Shown in pieces: positions 42,754-53,282 of a DNA stretch of 64,000 nt. The position numbers and the translations under genes were made by a program. Position 1 is the stretch's first letter. Each line of letters starts with the position of its first letter. The notes below the pieces were generated by a model. It was not told the DNA's origin, made no database searches, and saw nothing but the letters and a program-made list of their open reading frames with translations. Source of the stretch: an uncultured Eubacteriales bacterium (GTDB lineage Bacteria; Bacillota; Clostridia; Christensenellales; CAG-314); NCBI GenBank assembly GCA_900544545.1, contig UQVY01000007.1, positions 32,294 to 96,293 of the forward strand, read 5' to 3'.

Positions 42754-45066
42754 ATGAAGCTCGTTATAGTAGAGTCGCCCGCAAAGGCGAAAACCATAGG
42801 AAAATATCTCGGCAGCGGGTTTGAAGTTGATGCGTCGGGCGGTCACGTCAACGATCTTCCGCAGAAATCTCTGGGAGTAGACGTCAGGGACAGGTATAAG
42901 CCGACCTACGTAGTTACTCCCGGGAAGGAACAGACGATTAAAAGACTTAACTCGAAAATCAGGAAAGCCGACGAAGTTTATCTCGCGACCGACCCCGACC
43001 GCGAAGGAGAGGCTATCTCGTGGCATCTTCAGCAGGTTCTCGGACTCGATCCGAACGAAGAAAACAGAATCGTTTTCAACGAAATCACGAAAAAAGCCGT
43101 TCAGGAAGCCATCGCTCATCCGAGAAAGCTCGATATGGATCTCGTCAACGCTCAGCAGGCGAGAAGAGTCCTCGACAGACTCGTGGGCTATAAGCTTTCG
43201 CCCGTGCTTTGCAAGAAAATAAAGCCAAATCTTTCGGGCGGAAGGGTTCAGTCCGCCGCGCTCAAGATCATCGTTGACAGGGAAAAGGAAATAAGAGCCT
43301 TCAAGCCCGAAGAATACTGGACGGTGGACGCTTTTCTTTATAAGAAAGGGTACGAGGACATAATCTTCAAGGCTTCTCTTTTCGAAAAAAACGGAAGGAA
43401 ATTCAAAATCAAAAACGGCGACGAGTGCGGAAAGGTGCTTTCCGAACTTAACGGGAACTCGTTTTCGGTCAAAAGCGTAAAACGCGCCAAGGCCTATTCT
43501 TCGCCGCACCCGCCCTTTACGACGAGTACGCTTCAGCAGGACGCAGGCTCCAAGCTCAATCTGTCGAGCAAGGTCACGATGCAGATAGCTCAGCAGCTTT
43601 ACGAAGGTCTCGATATTCCCGGGGAAGGGCATATCGCGCTCGTTACCTATATAAGAACGGACTCGGTGAGGATTTCCGACGACGCGAAAAAAGCCGCGAG
43701 GGAATATATTTCGGGCAAATACGGCGAGGAGTACGTTCCCAAGACGTATAATTCGTATAAGTCCAAGAAGGACGCTCAGGACGCGCACGAAGCCATAAGG
43801 CCTGTAAATCTCGAAATAACTCCCGCTTCGCTCGAAGGAAGAGTTACGCGCGACCAGCTTCGGGTTTACAGGCTGATTTACGACAGATTTCTCGCGAGTC
43901 AGTCCACGAAAGCCGAATACGATACTCTGACGGTCGTATCGGACTGCGCGGGCTACGGTTTCAAATCCACGGGAAAGACTCTGATTTTCGACGGATATCT
44001 GCGGATTTACGGAGAAGACAAACCCGAAAAGAAGGACAACGGCGAAGGCGAGGAAGAGAATCTTCGTATTCCGCCGCTTTCGGAGGGAGATCCGATCGAA
44101 AAGCAGTCGATAAAGGAAGAACAGAAATTCACCAAGCCTCCGCAGAGATTTACGGAATCCACGCTTGTCAAGACTATGGAGGAAAACGGAATCGGACGAC
44201 CGAGCACCTACTCGACGATTCTGAATACTCTTTACGGAAGGAAGTACGCCGAGCTTGATAAGAAGTCCATAGTCCCGACCGACCTCGGAATAACCGTAAC
44301 GGATTATCTCGATAAGTATTTCAAGGACATAGTGGACGCGGAATTCACCGCGCAGATGGAAAGCAAGCTCGACGAAGTGGAGGAAAAGGGAGCCGATTGG
44401 GTCGCGGTCGTGGACGACTTCTACAAGCCGTTCATAAAGGAAGTCAATTCCGCCGTAAAAACGGGCGAAAAGGTCGTTATAGAGCCGGAACTTACCGACG
44501 AGATATGCGAAAAATGCGGAAGCCGTATGTGCATAAAGGAAGGAAGATACGGAAAGTATCTTGCCTGTACGAATTATCCCGAATGTAGCAATATCCGTTC
44601 GCTCAAAAAGAAGGAAGAACCCGTTATGACCGACGAGATATGCGAAAAATGCGGAAAACCCATGGTCGAAAGGACGGGAAAATACGGAAAATTCCTCTCG
44701 TGCAGCGGTTATCCCGAATGTAAGAATATCCGCTCCCTCAAAGAGAAGGAAGAACCGGTGGTTACGGATATTCTCTGCGAAAAGTGCGGGAAGCCTATGG
44801 TCGAGAGAAACGGAAGATACGGAAAATATCTCGCTTGCAGCGGCTATCCCGAGTGCAGGAACATAAAATCTCTCAAAGAGAAAGCCGAACCCGTGGTTAC
44901 GGATATTCTCTGCGAAAAATGCGGCAAGCCGATGGTCGAGAAAATCGGGCGTTACGGGAAGTATCTCGCTTGCAGCGGTTATCCCGAATGCAGGAATATA
45001 ATGTCGCTCAAGGACGCGGAAAAACTCAAAGAAAAGCCTGAAGAAAAAGCGGATAAAGACCAATAA
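42754..45066 (+). CDS. topA: DNA topoisomerase I (type IA)
   Basis: The 770-residue enzyme relaxes negative supercoils. The Toprim domain starts MKLVIVESPAKAKTIGKYLG and has TDPDREGEA; the active-site Tyr299 is in VTYIRTDSVRI; NLSGGRVQSAAL and ENGIGRPSTY are also present. The C-terminus carries four zinc ribbons of the form CEKCG...YGK...C...YPEC (about 583-755), nearly identical to each other in sequence. Many Firmicute TopA proteins have three. GAAGGTG precedes the ATG. Confidence 0.97.
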   Translation: MKLVIVESPAKAKTIGKYLGSGFEVDASGGHVNDLPQKSLGVDVRDRYKPTYVVTPGKEQTIKRLNSKIRKADEVYLATDPDREGEAISWHLQQVLGLDPNEENRIVFNEITKKAVQEAIAHPRKLDMDLVNAQQARRVLDRLVGYKLSPVLCKKIKPNLSGGRVQSAALKIIVDREKEIRAFKPEEYWTVDAFLYKKGYEDIIFKASLFEKNGRKFKIKNGDECGKVLSELNGNSFSVKSVKRAKAYSSPHPPFTTSTLQQDAGSKLNLSSKVTMQIAQQLYEGLDIPGEGHIALVTYIRTDSVRISDDAKKAAREYISGKYGEEYVPKTYNSYKSKKDAQDAHEAIRPVNLEITPASLEGRVTRDQLRVYRLIYDRFLASQSTKAEYDTLTVVSDCAGYGFKSTGKTLIFDGYLRIYGEDKPEKKDNGEGEEENLRIPPLSEGDPIEKQSIKEEQKFTKPPQRFTESTLVKTMEENGIGRPSTYSTILNTLYGRKYAELDKKSIVPTDLGITVTDYLDKYFKDIVDAEFTAQMESKLDEVEEKGADWVAVVDDFYKPFIKEVNSAVKTGEKVVIEPELTDEICEKCGSRMCIKEGRYGKYLACTNYPECSNIRSLKKKEEPVMTDEICEKCGKPMVERTGKYGKFLSCSGYPECKNIRSLKEKEEPVVTDILCEKCGKPMVERNGRYGKYLACSGYPECRNIKSLKEKAEPVVTDILCEKCGKPMVEKIGRYGKYLACSGYPECRNIMSLKDAEKLKEKPEEKADKDQ

Positions 45067-45129
45067 GCCCGAGTTCCAGGATTTTTGCGGATTCGGAAAA
45101 CGAAAAGAGAAACGGAAAACGAAGAGAAA

Positions 45130-46449
45130 ATGAAGGTATCGGTTATAGGAGCGGGGCTTGCGGGATGCGAAGCCGCGTGGCAGCTGGCGAAAAGAGGATT
45201 TTTCGTGGATTTATACGAGATGAAGCCCGAAAAGCGTTCGCCCGCGCATCATTCGGACGGTCTTGCGGAGATCGTTTGCAGCAATTCTCTCAAAAGCAAC
45301 GAAATCACGAACGCCTGCGGTCTTCTGAAGCAGGAGCTGCGGCTTACGGGCAGTATGCTTATGAACGTAGCCGACTGCGTTAAGGTCGGGGCGGGAGCCG
45401 CTCTTGCCGTAGACAGGGAGGAGTTTTCGGTCTGCGTCACGACCGCGATCAAAGCTCATCCGAGAATAAAGATAATAAGCGGAGTCGTGGATAAGCTTCC
45501 CGAAGGCGACGTGATTATCGCGACGGGACCGCTGACCGACGAAGCTCTTATGCCCGATATAGAAAAGCTCTGCGGAGGAAGGGGTCTGCTGCATTTCTTC
45601 GACGCGGCGGCGCCGATAGTTACCGCGGAGAGCGTGGATACGGACAGCGCGTTTTTTGCGGCGAGGTACGATAAGGGCGAGGCGGATTATCTCAACTGTC
45701 CGATGAACAAAGAAGAATACGACGTTTTTTACGACGCCCTCGTAACGGCTGAAACCGCCGAGGTAAAGGATTTCGAAACTGCCGACGTTTTCGAGGGCTG
45801 TATGCCCGTGGAGGTTATGGCGAAAAGAGGAAGGGACACGTTGAGATTCGGTCCGCTCAAGCCCGTGGGACTTACCGACAAGCGCACGGGAAGAAGAAAT
45901 TACGCCGTTCTTCAGCTCAGGAAGGAAAACAACTTCGGGAATCTCTATAATCTCGTCGGCTTTCAGACTCATCTTACCTTCGGCGAGCAGAAAAGGGTTT
46001 TCGGACTTATTCCGGCTCTTAAAAACGCGGAATTCGTAAGATACGGAGTTATGCACAGAAACACGTTCGTGTGCGCGCCGGAGGTTTTGACCGCGAATTA
46101 CAGGGTTAAGAGCGTCGCGAACAGAAGGATTTATATAGCCGGACAGCTTTCGGGAGTGGAGGGTTACGTGGAATCCATCGCTTCGGGAATGGTTGCCGCG
46201 CTCGACCTTTATATAGACTGTCTGGGCGGAAGGCTTACGCTCGACGCGAAAACGATGACGGGTGCGCTCGGAAATTACATTTCTTCGGCATCGCCCGACA
46301 ATTTCCAGCCGATGAACAGCAATTTTGCCATAACGGAGCCGCTCGATACGACGGTCAGGGATAAAAACCTTCGTAAGCGGGCTTATGCGGAGAGAGCGTT
46401 GAAGGTTATGGAGGAGCTTCGTCGGGAGCTGGGAACGATTGACGAATAA
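45130..46449 (+). CDS. trmFO: tRNA (uracil-5-)-methyltransferase TrmFO (folate/FAD-dependent)
   Basis: The 439-residue flavoprotein makes m5U54 in the tRNA T loop with methylene-tetrahydrofolate. The FAD motif [19 protein letters not shown] (about 5-23) and the family segments [26 protein letters not shown] and [17 protein letters not shown] are all seen. ATG 45130 gives the standard length; an upstream in-frame start is possible. It lies between topA and hslV, as in Bacillus. Confidence 0.96.
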   Translation: MKVSVIGAGLAGCEAAWQLAKRGFFVDLYEMKPEKRSPAHHSDGLAEIVCSNSLKSNEITNACGLLKQELRLTGSMLMNVADCVKVGAGAALAVDREEFSVCVTTAIKAHPRIKIISGVVDKLPEGDVIIATGPLTDEALMPDIEKLCGGRGLLHFFDAAAPIVTAESVDTDSAFFAARYDKGEADYLNCPMNKEEYDVFYDALVTAETAEVKDFETADVFEGCMPVEVMAKRGRDTLRFGPLKPVGLTDKRTGRRNYAVLQLRKENNFGNLYNLVGFQTHLTFGEQKRVFGLIPALKNAEFVRYGVMHRNTFVCAPEVLTANYRVKSVANRRIYIAGQLSGVEGYVESIASGMVAALDLYIDCLGGRLTLDAKTMTGALGNYISSASPDNFQPMNSNFAITEPLDTTVRDKNLRKRAYAERALKVMEELRRELGTIDE

Positions 46450-46468
46450 ATCTACAAGGAGAAACTAT

Positions 46469-47050
46469 ATGACGCATATCGAAAACGCGGTTACTGCGGA
46501 CGGCATAAAAGGCACGACCATTTGCGCCGTCAAAAGGAACGGAAAAATAGCCGTCGCGGGAGACGGTCAGGTTACGCTCGGTCAGAGCGTGGTTATGAAG
46601 GGCAACGCCGTAAAAGTCAGGAGGATATATCACGGAAAGGTCGTAATGGGCTTTGCGGGTACGGTATCGGACGCCTTCGCGCTTTCCGACAGATTCGAAG
46701 AGATGCTTCAGAAATACAGCGGAAATCTTATGCGCAGCGCGGTGGAGCTTGCTTCTCTCTGGAGGAGCGATAAAGTGATGCGCAAGCTCGAAGCGATGAT
46801 GATAGTCGCCGACGGAGAGCAGATGTTCATTCTTTCGGGAAGCGGCGACGTTATGGAGCCGGAAAACGACGTCTGCGCGATAGGAAGCGGCGGCAATTTC
46901 GCTCTTGCGGCGGCACGCGCTCTTATGGGCGAAACCGAGCTTTCCGCCGAGGAAATAGCGAGAAAATCGATAGAGATCGCGTCGGATATATGTATATTCA
47001 CGAACAGGCATATAACCGTAGAGGTTCTCGAAGGAGAAGAAGGACGATGA
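46469..47050 (+). CDS. hslV: HslV (ClpQ) protease subunit
   Basis: The 193-residue protein is the proteasome-like peptidase of the HslUV complex. The sequence [12 protein letters not shown] places the catalytic threonine at residue 16, so about 15 residues must be removed for activity. [10 protein letters not shown] and [10 protein letters not shown] are family blocks. AAGGAG precedes ATG 46469. The stop overlaps the hslU start. A codV/xerC gene, which lies here in Bacillus, is missing. Confidence 0.95.
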   Translation: MTHIENAVTADGIKGTTICAVKRNGKIAVAGDGQVTLGQSVVMKGNAVKVRRIYHGKVVMGFAGTVSDAFALSDRFEEMLQKYSGNLMRSAVELASLWRSDKVMRKLEAMMIVADGEQMFILSGSGDVMEPENDVCAIGSGGNFALAAARALMGETELSAEEIARKSIEIASDICIFTNRHITVEVLEGEEGR

Positions 47051-48342
47051 GTATGATACCGAGACAGATTGTCAACGAACTCGATAAGTATATAGTAGGT
47101 CAGGAGGAAGCCAAGAAAGCCGTTGCGGTCGCGCTTCGGAACAGATACAGACGGAGTATGCTGACCGATTCGGAGAGAGAGGAGATTACTCCGAAGAATA
47201 TCATTATGAAAGGGCCTACGGGCGTAGGCAAGACCGAAATCGCGAGGAGGCTCGCCAAACTCGTGAAGGCTCCCTTCGTTAAAGTCGAAGCGACCAAGTA
47301 TACGGAAGTCGGATACGTCGGAAGGGACGTCGAAAGTATGGTCAGGGATCTCGTGGAATGCGCGGTAAGACTCGTCAAGGACGAAAGAGTGCGCGACGTT
47401 CAGGCAAAAGCCTACGCGAAGGCGGTCGATACGGTTACGGATATTCTTCAGAAGAGTCCGGACGTTCTTCCTTCGACGGTTCAGAAGGAAACGATAAAGG
47501 ACGAGGTTCTCAATCACAATCTCGATATGCTGGTTATCGAAATTCAGGTTCCCGACGAACCCAAGCCCATAGACGTCGGAACGGGCGCGGGACCGATAAA
47601 CATCGGAAGCATTTTCGGCGGAATGATGCCCAAGAAAACCAAGCCGAGAAAGGTTATGGTCAAGGCTGCTCTCGAACTCATAACGAGGTCGGAGGCGGAG
47701 AAACTCATCGACGAGGACAGCGTCAACGGAGAAGCTCTCAGGAGAGCGGAAAACGACGGAATCATTTTCATCGACGAGATAGACAAGATTGCCGGAAAAG
47801 CGGGCGGAAGCGGTCCGGACGTAAGCCGCGAGGGCGTGCAGAGGGATATTCTTCCGATAGTCGAAGGAAGTACGGTCAACACCAAATACGGAATGATCAA
47901 GACCGACTATATTCTGTTTATAGCGAGCGGAGCTTTTCACGTTTCGAAGGTATCCGACCTTATTCCCGAGCTTCAGGGAAGATTCCCCGTAGTCGTAGAG
48001 CTTACGAGTCTTCACAAGGACGATTTTGTAAGGATACTCACCGAGCCGCAGAATTCCATTACCCGTCAGTATAGGAAGCTGCTTGCGGTGGATAACATCG
48101 ACCTCGAATTCACGGACGACGGAATAGACACGATAGCTTCTCTCGCGGAGGAGATGAATCTCACGAGCGAGGATATAGGAGCGAGAAGGCTTCATTCCAT
48201 TATGGAGCATATAATCGAGGAAGTCAGTTTCGATATAGGCGAGGAAGGCAAAGCCAGAACCGTTGTAATAAACAGCGAGTTCGTTACAAATAATATAGTG
48301 AAGGAAAGCGCGTCGGCTCATCTTAAAAAATACATTCTTTAA
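47047..48342 (+). CDS. hslU: HslU (ClpY) ATPase subunit
   Basis: The 431-residue AAA+ unfoldase feeds substrates into HslV. Seen are Walker A GPTGVGKT (56-63), the pore loop GYVGRD (89-94), Walker B IIFIDEID (239-246) with the I domain between them, and the conserved C-terminal ending KKYIL that docks into HslV. ATG 47047 overlaps the hslV stop. The codY gene that often follows in Bacilli is absent. Confidence 0.97.
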   Translation: MSMIPRQIVNELDKYIVGQEEAKKAVAVALRNRYRRSMLTDSEREEITPKNIIMKGPTGVGKTEIARRLAKLVKAPFVKVEATKYTEVGYVGRDVESMVRDLVECAVRLVKDERVRDVQAKAYAKAVDTVTDILQKSPDVLPSTVQKETIKDEVLNHNLDMLVIEIQVPDEPKPIDVGTGAGPINIGSIFGGMMPKKTKPRKVMVKAALELITRSEAEKLIDEDSVNGEALRRAENDGIIFIDEIDKIAGKAGGSGPDVSREGVQRDILPIVEGSTVNTKYGMIKTDYILFIASGAFHVSKVSDLIPELQGRFPVVVELTSLHKDDFVRILTEPQNSITRQYRKLLAVDNIDLEFTDDGIDTIASLAEEMNLTSEDIGARRLHSIMEHIIEEVSFDIGEEGKARTVVINSEFVTNNIVKESASAHLKKYIL

Positions 48343-48366
48343 GCCGACGGAGGCGGAGTGCGGATA

Positions 48367-49044
48367 ATGGAACTTAATCGTCTTGCGATTATTATGGACG
48401 GAAACGGCAGATGGGCTAAAAAACGGGGTTTTCCGCGCTCTGCGGGGCATAGGGAAGGCGTCAGGAACATCGGCAGAGTCATCGACCGCTGTATAGCTCT
48501 CGGGATTCCCGTGCTCAGTCTTTACGTTTTGTCCACGGAGAACAGGAAACGCCCGCGCGAAGAAGTCGAAGGTCTTTTCAATCTTGCGAAAAGCTATTTC
48601 AGGAAGATTTCCGAGTTCAACAGAAAGGGCGTGAAGGTCGTGGTTTCGGGAGGGAGAGAGGATCTTCCTTCCGACATAATCGCGGAGATTATCGAAGTGC
48701 AGAGAAAGACCGCGGGGAACGGGATTCTTACGCTCGAGCTGTGCTTCAATTACGGAGGAAAGAGGGAAATTATCCGCGCGGCGGAGAGATTTGCGGAATC
48801 GGGAGAGAAGGTTCTCACCGAAGAGAGCTTCGAGAGGTTTCTTTACAACAAGCTTCCGCCCGTGGATTTCATAATACGGACGGGCGGCGAAATGCGGCTG
48901 AGCAACTTTCTTCTTTATCAGTCGGCGTATGCGGAATTATATTTTACCGACGTATTATGGCCGGATTTTTCCGAAGAAGAACTGGATAAGGCTCTGGCCG
49001 AATTCGGAAGAAGGAAACGCAATTTCGGAAAGGTGGACGGATAA
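48367..49044 (+). CDS. uppS: Undecaprenyl (isoprenyl) diphosphate synthase
   Basis: The 225-residue cis-prenyltransferase makes the C55 lipid carrier for cell wall synthesis. It has the catalytic motif IIMDGNGRWAKKRG, the block LYVLSTENRKRP, and RTGGEMRLSNFLLYQSAYAELYF. The start is ATG 48367 or a GTG at 48358; both can use the GGAGGCGGAG upstream. It opens the uppS-cdsA-dxr-rseP run. The frr and pyrH genes that often precede it are not here. Confidence 0.96.
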   Translation: MELNRLAIIMDGNGRWAKKRGFPRSAGHREGVRNIGRVIDRCIALGIPVLSLYVLSTENRKRPREEVEGLFNLAKSYFRKISEFNRKGVKVVVSGGREDLPSDIIAEIIEVQRKTAGNGILTLELCFNYGGKREIIRAAERFAESGEKVLTEESFERFLYNKLPPVDFIIRTGGEMRLSNFLLYQSAYAELYFTDVLWPDFSEEELDKALAEFGRRKRNFGKVDG

Positions 49045-49058
49045 GGCGTGGAGTTTTT

Positions 49059-49925
49059 ATGCTGAAAAGAATCGTTACGGGAGCGGTAATTCTGCTCGTT
49101 ACAACAGGCGCGCTTGCGGCGGGATATTTTCTCGGCGCGGGCTGGCTTTCGGCGATATGGGGAGTAGTTGCGGTCGTCTGCGTCCTCGAAACGGAAAAGG
49201 CTTTGGGCGACAGACTGCCCAAGGGCGTTTCCGTCATAGCCGCGGTTTACGCGATAATTACGTGTCTGCCTTATATTCTGAAGGCTTTCGGAACGGAAAC
49301 GAGTCTGCCCGAGGATACGGAATACATAATCGCCGTAGGCTTTTTCCTCGTTTCGTCGGCTGCGTGCATCATTTCCGGGAAGAAGACCGATTCGGTGTTT
49401 TTTACGGCGTTTCTGACCGTTTATCCCGTTTTTCCGCTGCTTTCGGTACTGAGGCTCAACGTCCTTCCGACGGAAAACGCGCCTCATCTCGGACTTTCCG
49501 CGATAATTCTTTCCTTTGCGGTAGCTTCTCTGACCGACGTTTTCGCATATTTCTGCGGTTCGAAATTCGGGAAGCGTAAACTCGTTCCGAAGGTAAGTCC
49601 GAACAAGACGGTCGAAGGCGCGGTCGGAGGACTTCTCGGCGGAATAATCGGAGCCGCCGCCGCATACGTTCTTTTCGAAGTTTTCGGAATTTTGGATCTC
49701 GGAATAAGACTCGGCTCTTCGATATGGATATACGCGGTCGCGGGTATTTTTGGTTCGGTTTTCACGCAGACAGGCGACCTTATCGCGAGTATGGTCAAGC
49801 GAAGCGTAAACATAAAGGATTACAGCCGTATTCTCGGAAGTCACGGCGGATTTATGGACCGTTTCGACGGAACGATGATGAGCGCGTCTCTCGTTTACGC
49901 GGTCATCGCGGTAGCTTTGGGCTGA
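49059..49925 (+). CDS. cdsA: Phosphatidate cytidylyltransferase
   Basis: The 288-residue membrane enzyme converts phosphatidic acid and CTP to CDP-diacylglycerol. About eight hydrophobic segments are seen, and the C-terminal signature SMVKRSVNIKDYSRILGSHG with GGFMDRFDG is characteristic, though SHGG replaces the common PGHGG. It sits 14 bases after uppS. Confidence 0.95.
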   Translation: MLKRIVTGAVILLVTTGALAAGYFLGAGWLSAIWGVVAVVCVLETEKALGDRLPKGVSVIAAVYAIITCLPYILKAFGTETSLPEDTEYIIAVGFFLVSSAACIISGKKTDSVFFTAFLTVYPVFPLLSVLRLNVLPTENAPHLGLSAIILSFAVASLTDVFAYFCGSKFGKRKLVPKVSPNKTVEGAVGGLLGGIIGAAAAYVLFEVFGILDLGIRLGSSIWIYAVAGIFGSVFTQTGDLIASMVKRSVNIKDYSRILGSHGGFMDRFDGTMMSASLVYAVIAVALG

Positions 49926-49939
49926 CGGAGGAATAATCG

Positions 49940-51034
49940 ATGAAGGTTGCGGTTATAGGTTCGACCGGCTCGGTAGGGGTTCAGGCTCTGGGCGTTATAA
50001 GAAAGCTCGGGAGATTTTCGGTAAGCGCGCTTATCGCCTATTCGAACGAAAGTCTGCTTGCTTTTCAGGCGAAGGAATTCCGTCCGGAGGTTACGGGGCT
50101 TATCTCGCGGGACGCGGACTGCGTGAAAAGAGCGGTGGATTGCTCGGATATAGTTCTTTTTTCGGCTTCGGGGATAACCTCTCTTCCGTGGATAATATAC
50201 GCGATAGAATGCGGAAAGAAAATCGCCGTCGCGAACAAGGAAAGTCTCGTTTGCGGAGGAAAGCTGATAAATAAAGTCCTCGGGAAATACGGAGGATTTC
50301 TTCGTCCCGTGGACAGCGAACACAGCGCGGTCTGGCAGTGTATAGGGAACGAAAGGGAAAGCGTCCGGAGGATTATTCTTACGGCGAGCGGCGGAGCTTT
50401 CAGGGATTTCCCGAAGAAGGAGATAGCTCTGAAGAAAGCCGAGGACGCTCTCAGACACCCTACCTGGAAAATGGGAAGGAAGATAACTATCGACAGCGCG
50501 ACTCTTATGAACAAAGCCTTCGAGGTAATAGAAGCCTATTATCTTTTCGGAAAGAAGCCTTCGGTCACGCTTCACCGTCAGAGCGTGGTTCATTCGATGG
50601 CGGAATTTACCGACGGTTCGGTCAAAGCTCAGCTTGCCGTTCCGGATATGGCTCTTCCGATAAGCTACGCGCTCACCTATCCCGAACGCTTGTGCGGAGC
50701 CGTGCCTTTCCTCGATTTTTCGGGGCTTATGACGCTTACCTTCGAAGCGGTGGACGAGGAAAGATTCCCGTGTATCGGCTTGGCCGACAGGGTTCTCGGG
50801 AGAGAGAATCTTTCCGCGGTTATGAACGGAGCGGACGACGAATGCGTTAAAGCCTACGTTGACGGAAGGATAGGATTTTACGATATTTTCGATATAATTT
50901 CGGAAACCCTTTCCGAAGCCGAAAGACGCGCGGACGAATCGCGGCTGGACGACGAAAGCGCGGAGGGCGTTTTCGCGAGGGACGATTTCGGAAGAAGGAT
51001 TTCTTCGGAGATAATTAAAAGATTTGCAGATTAA
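49940..51034 (+). CDS. dxr: 1-deoxy-D-xylulose 5-phosphate reductoisomerase
   Basis: The 364-residue enzyme carries out the second MEP step with NADPH. It has VIGSTGSVGVQALGVI (about 5-20), IAVANKESLVCGG, the metal and substrate block PVDSEHSAVWQ and LTASGGAFRDFP. GGAGG precedes the ATG. It is a little shorter than the usual 380 residues and may have a trimmed C-terminus. Confidence 0.96.
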   Translation: MKVAVIGSTGSVGVQALGVIRKLGRFSVSALIAYSNESLLAFQAKEFRPEVTGLISRDADCVKRAVDCSDIVLFSASGITSLPWIIYAIECGKKIAVANKESLVCGGKLINKVLGKYGGFLRPVDSEHSAVWQCIGNERESVRRIILTASGGAFRDFPKKEIALKKAEDALRHPTWKMGRKITIDSATLMNKAFEVIEAYYLFGKKPSVTLHRQSVVHSMAEFTDGSVKAQLAVPDMALPISYALTYPERLCGAVPFLDFSGLMTLTFEAVDEERFPCIGLADRVLGRENLSAVMNGADDECVKAYVDGRIGFYDIFDIISETLSEAERRADESRLDDESAEGVFARDDFGRRISSEIIKRFAD

Positions 51035-51064
51035 ACCGTTCCTACGGACGGCAGAGAGGTATAT

Positions 51065-52186
51065 ATGACATTTTCGACGTTGCTTCTGGCGTTTTCGCCG
51101 ATGACTATCGTTTATATTCTTATAGCTCTTCTTGCCCTGATGTTCATGGTGACGATTCACGAACTCGGGCATTATACGGCAGGCAAGCTTCTCGGATTCA
51201 GGATCAACGAATTCGCCATAGGAATGGGACCGAAGATTTTCAGCCGCAATATGAAAAGCGGGGAAGTTTTCTCGATAAGAGCCTTTCCGCTCGGAGGGTT
51301 CTGCGCGTTCGAGGGCGAGGACGCCGAGGGAACGGAGCAGGGAAGCTTCAACAGTCAGAAGCCGTGGAAGAGGATAATCGTTCTCGTTATGGGCGCGACC
51401 TTCAATTTCCTTTCGGCAATAATCATAGCCTTTCTGGCTTTCGCGATATTCGGAAACGCTCTTCCGACGGTAAATAAGATTTACGAAGGTTCGCCAAATT
51501 ACGAGTCCGGCATAATAAGAGAGGGCGACGTTATCTATTCGGTGAACGGAAAGAAGATTCTTCTTTATCTCGACCTTTCGGATTATCTCAAGGAGGCTCC
51601 CGAAACTTTCGACGTCGAGGTCATAAGGAACGGCGAAAAAATCAGGCTCGAAGGACTTAAGAAGGGCAATTATATCGCGAAGGAGTATAAGCGCGACGAA
51701 AACGGAGAAATAGTCAGGGACGAAAACGGAAAGCCCGTCTATACTTCGGTCGAAGCCTACGGACTCGGAATCGCGATAACGCAGACCACGGTCAGAACGG
51801 GTATAGGCGAAGCTTTCGTTGACAGCGCGCCGTATTGTCTGCGGGCGGGCGGATATATCTGGAAGTCGCTTTTCGATCTGATAGGCGGAAAAGGCTCCAT
51901 CGACGATATAGGCGGACCGATTACGACGATAACTATGATGACGCAGGTTTCGGCGACGGGATTTTCGAACATTCTCTTTATGATAATCCTGATTTCGGTC
52001 AATCTCGCGATATTCAATCTTCTTCCGATACCCGCGCTGGACGGAGCGAGAGTGGTTTTCGTGATCATCGAATGGATAAGAGGGAAGCCGATCAAGCGCA
52101 GCGTCGAAGGTACTATCCATACGGTCGGACTCATAGTTCTGTTCCTTCTCGTGATACTCGTCGACGTAATCAAGCTTTTCAGGTAA
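51065..52186 (+). CDS. rseP: RseP/RasP-type site-2 membrane metalloprotease
   Basis: The 373-residue membrane protein has the zinc motif H32-E-L-G-H36 in the first helix, a PDZ domain (about 125-215, EGSPNYESGIIREGDVIYSVNG) and the C-terminal NLLPIPALDGARVVF motif with a metal-binding Asp. It cuts membrane-embedded anti-sigma factors or signal-peptide remnants. Position after dxr is the standard one. Confidence 0.95.
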   Translation: MTFSTLLLAFSPMTIVYILIALLALMFMVTIHELGHYTAGKLLGFRINEFAIGMGPKIFSRNMKSGEVFSIRAFPLGGFCAFEGEDAEGTEQGSFNSQKPWKRIIVLVMGATFNFLSAIIIAFLAFAIFGNALPTVNKIYEGSPNYESGIIREGDVIYSVNGKKILLYLDLSDYLKEAPETFDVEVIRNGEKIRLEGLKKGNYIAKEYKRDENGEIVRDENGKPVYTSVEAYGLGIAITQTTVRTGIGEAFVDSAPYCLRAGGYIWKSLFDLIGGKGSIDDIGGPITTITMMTQVSATGFSNILFMIILISVNLAIFNLLPIPALDGARVVFVIIEWIRGKPIKRSVEGTIHTVGLIVLFLLVILVDVIKLFR

Positions 52187-52193
52187 CTTAATT

Positions 52194-53246
52194 ATGAGCA
52201 GAAAAGTAAGGATAGGGAATCTGTTTATCGGCGGCGGCGAAAAAATAGCCGTACAGTCGATGACCAATACGCACACCCGCGACACGGAAGCGACTTCGGT
52301 GCAGATTAAGCGTCTGGAGGAGGCGGGCTGCGACATAGTACGCTGCGCGGTCAGGAACGAAGAGGACGCCGAGGCTTTCGAGACTCTCGTCGGAATTACG
52401 AAGATGCCCTTAGTCGCGGACATTCATTTCGATTACAGGCTTGCTATCGCGGCTATGGAAAACGGAGCCGCCAAGGTCAGAGTCAATCCCGGGAATCTCG
52501 GGGAGATAGAAAACTTCGGAAAGGTTCTGGACTGCGCGGAAGCGAAAGGCTGCGCGGTGAGGATAGGAGTCAACGGAGGTTCGGTCAATAAATCCGACCG
52601 CGCGGAAACTCCCGATAAAGAGGAAGCTATGCTCAGAAGCGTGGAAAGATACGTAAAATACGCCGAAGGGAGAGGCTTTTACGATCTGGTTCTCGCGGCG
52701 AAGTCGAGTAGCGTGAGAGCGACCGTTTCGATGGGAAGGAAGCTTAGCGAAAGGTTCGATTATCCGCTGCATATAGGCGTAACCGAAGCGGGCGTTTACG
52801 AAACGAGTCTCGTAAGGTCTGCCGTAGGAATAGGAAGTCTGCTTCTCGACGGAATAGGCGACACGATAAGAGTATCCGCGACGGGCGATCCCGTTCCCGA
52901 AGTCAGAGCCGCAAGGCTTATACTCGAATCTCTCGGACTTATAAGGTGTACGGAGGTCGTATCCTGTCCGACCTGCGGAAGATGCGGAATCGACCTTGCC
53001 GCAATTGCGGAGAAGGTAAACGCGCACGTCGAAGGCTGGACGATACCGATAAAGATAGCGGTTATGGGCTGCGTCGTAAACGGTCCCGGCGAGGCTGAGG
53101 ACGCGGATATAGGTCTTGCCGGCGGAGAGGGCTGCGCCGCGGTATTCAGGAAGGGCGTTCCTTGCGGAAGAATCGAAGGCGATATAGCCGAGAACTTTCT
53201 GAAGCTTCTCGACGACTACGCGGAGGAGAATTTCGGGAAAAGGTAA
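52194..53246 (+). CDS. ispG: 4-hydroxy-3-methylbut-2-enyl-diphosphate synthase
   Basis: The 350-residue [4Fe-4S] enzyme carries out the MEP step from the cyclic diphosphate to HMBPP. It shows VQSMTNTHTRD, a TIM barrel, and the cluster-binding SCPTCGRCGIDL (about 257-268) with a third Cys in MGCVVNGPGEAEDADIG. It follows rseP by seven bases, in the slot next to the PolC-like gene. proS, often in this slot, is absent. Confidence 0.97.
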   Translation: MSRKVRIGNLFIGGGEKIAVQSMTNTHTRDTEATSVQIKRLEEAGCDIVRCAVRNEEDAEAFETLVGITKMPLVADIHFDYRLAIAAMENGAAKVRVNPGNLGEIENFGKVLDCAEAKGCAVRIGVNGGSVNKSDRAETPDKEEAMLRSVERYVKYAEGRGFYDLVLAAKSSSVRATVSMGRKLSERFDYPLHIGVTEAGVYETSLVRSAVGIGSLLLDGIGDTIRVSATGDPVPEVRAARLILESLGLIRCTEVVSCPTCGRCGIDLAAIAEKVNAHVEGWTIPIKIAVMGCVVNGPGEAEDADIGLAGGEGCAAVFRKGVPCGRIEGDIAENFLKLLDDYAEENFGKR

Positions 53247-53282
53247 ATTCAACGAATAATAGGTAATTCAAAGGAGAAAAAG

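Noticed and set aside
42667..45063. A 798-codon minus-strand frame opposite topA.
   Set aside because: Antisense shadow of a highly biased, repetitive gene; topA is fully supported by motifs.
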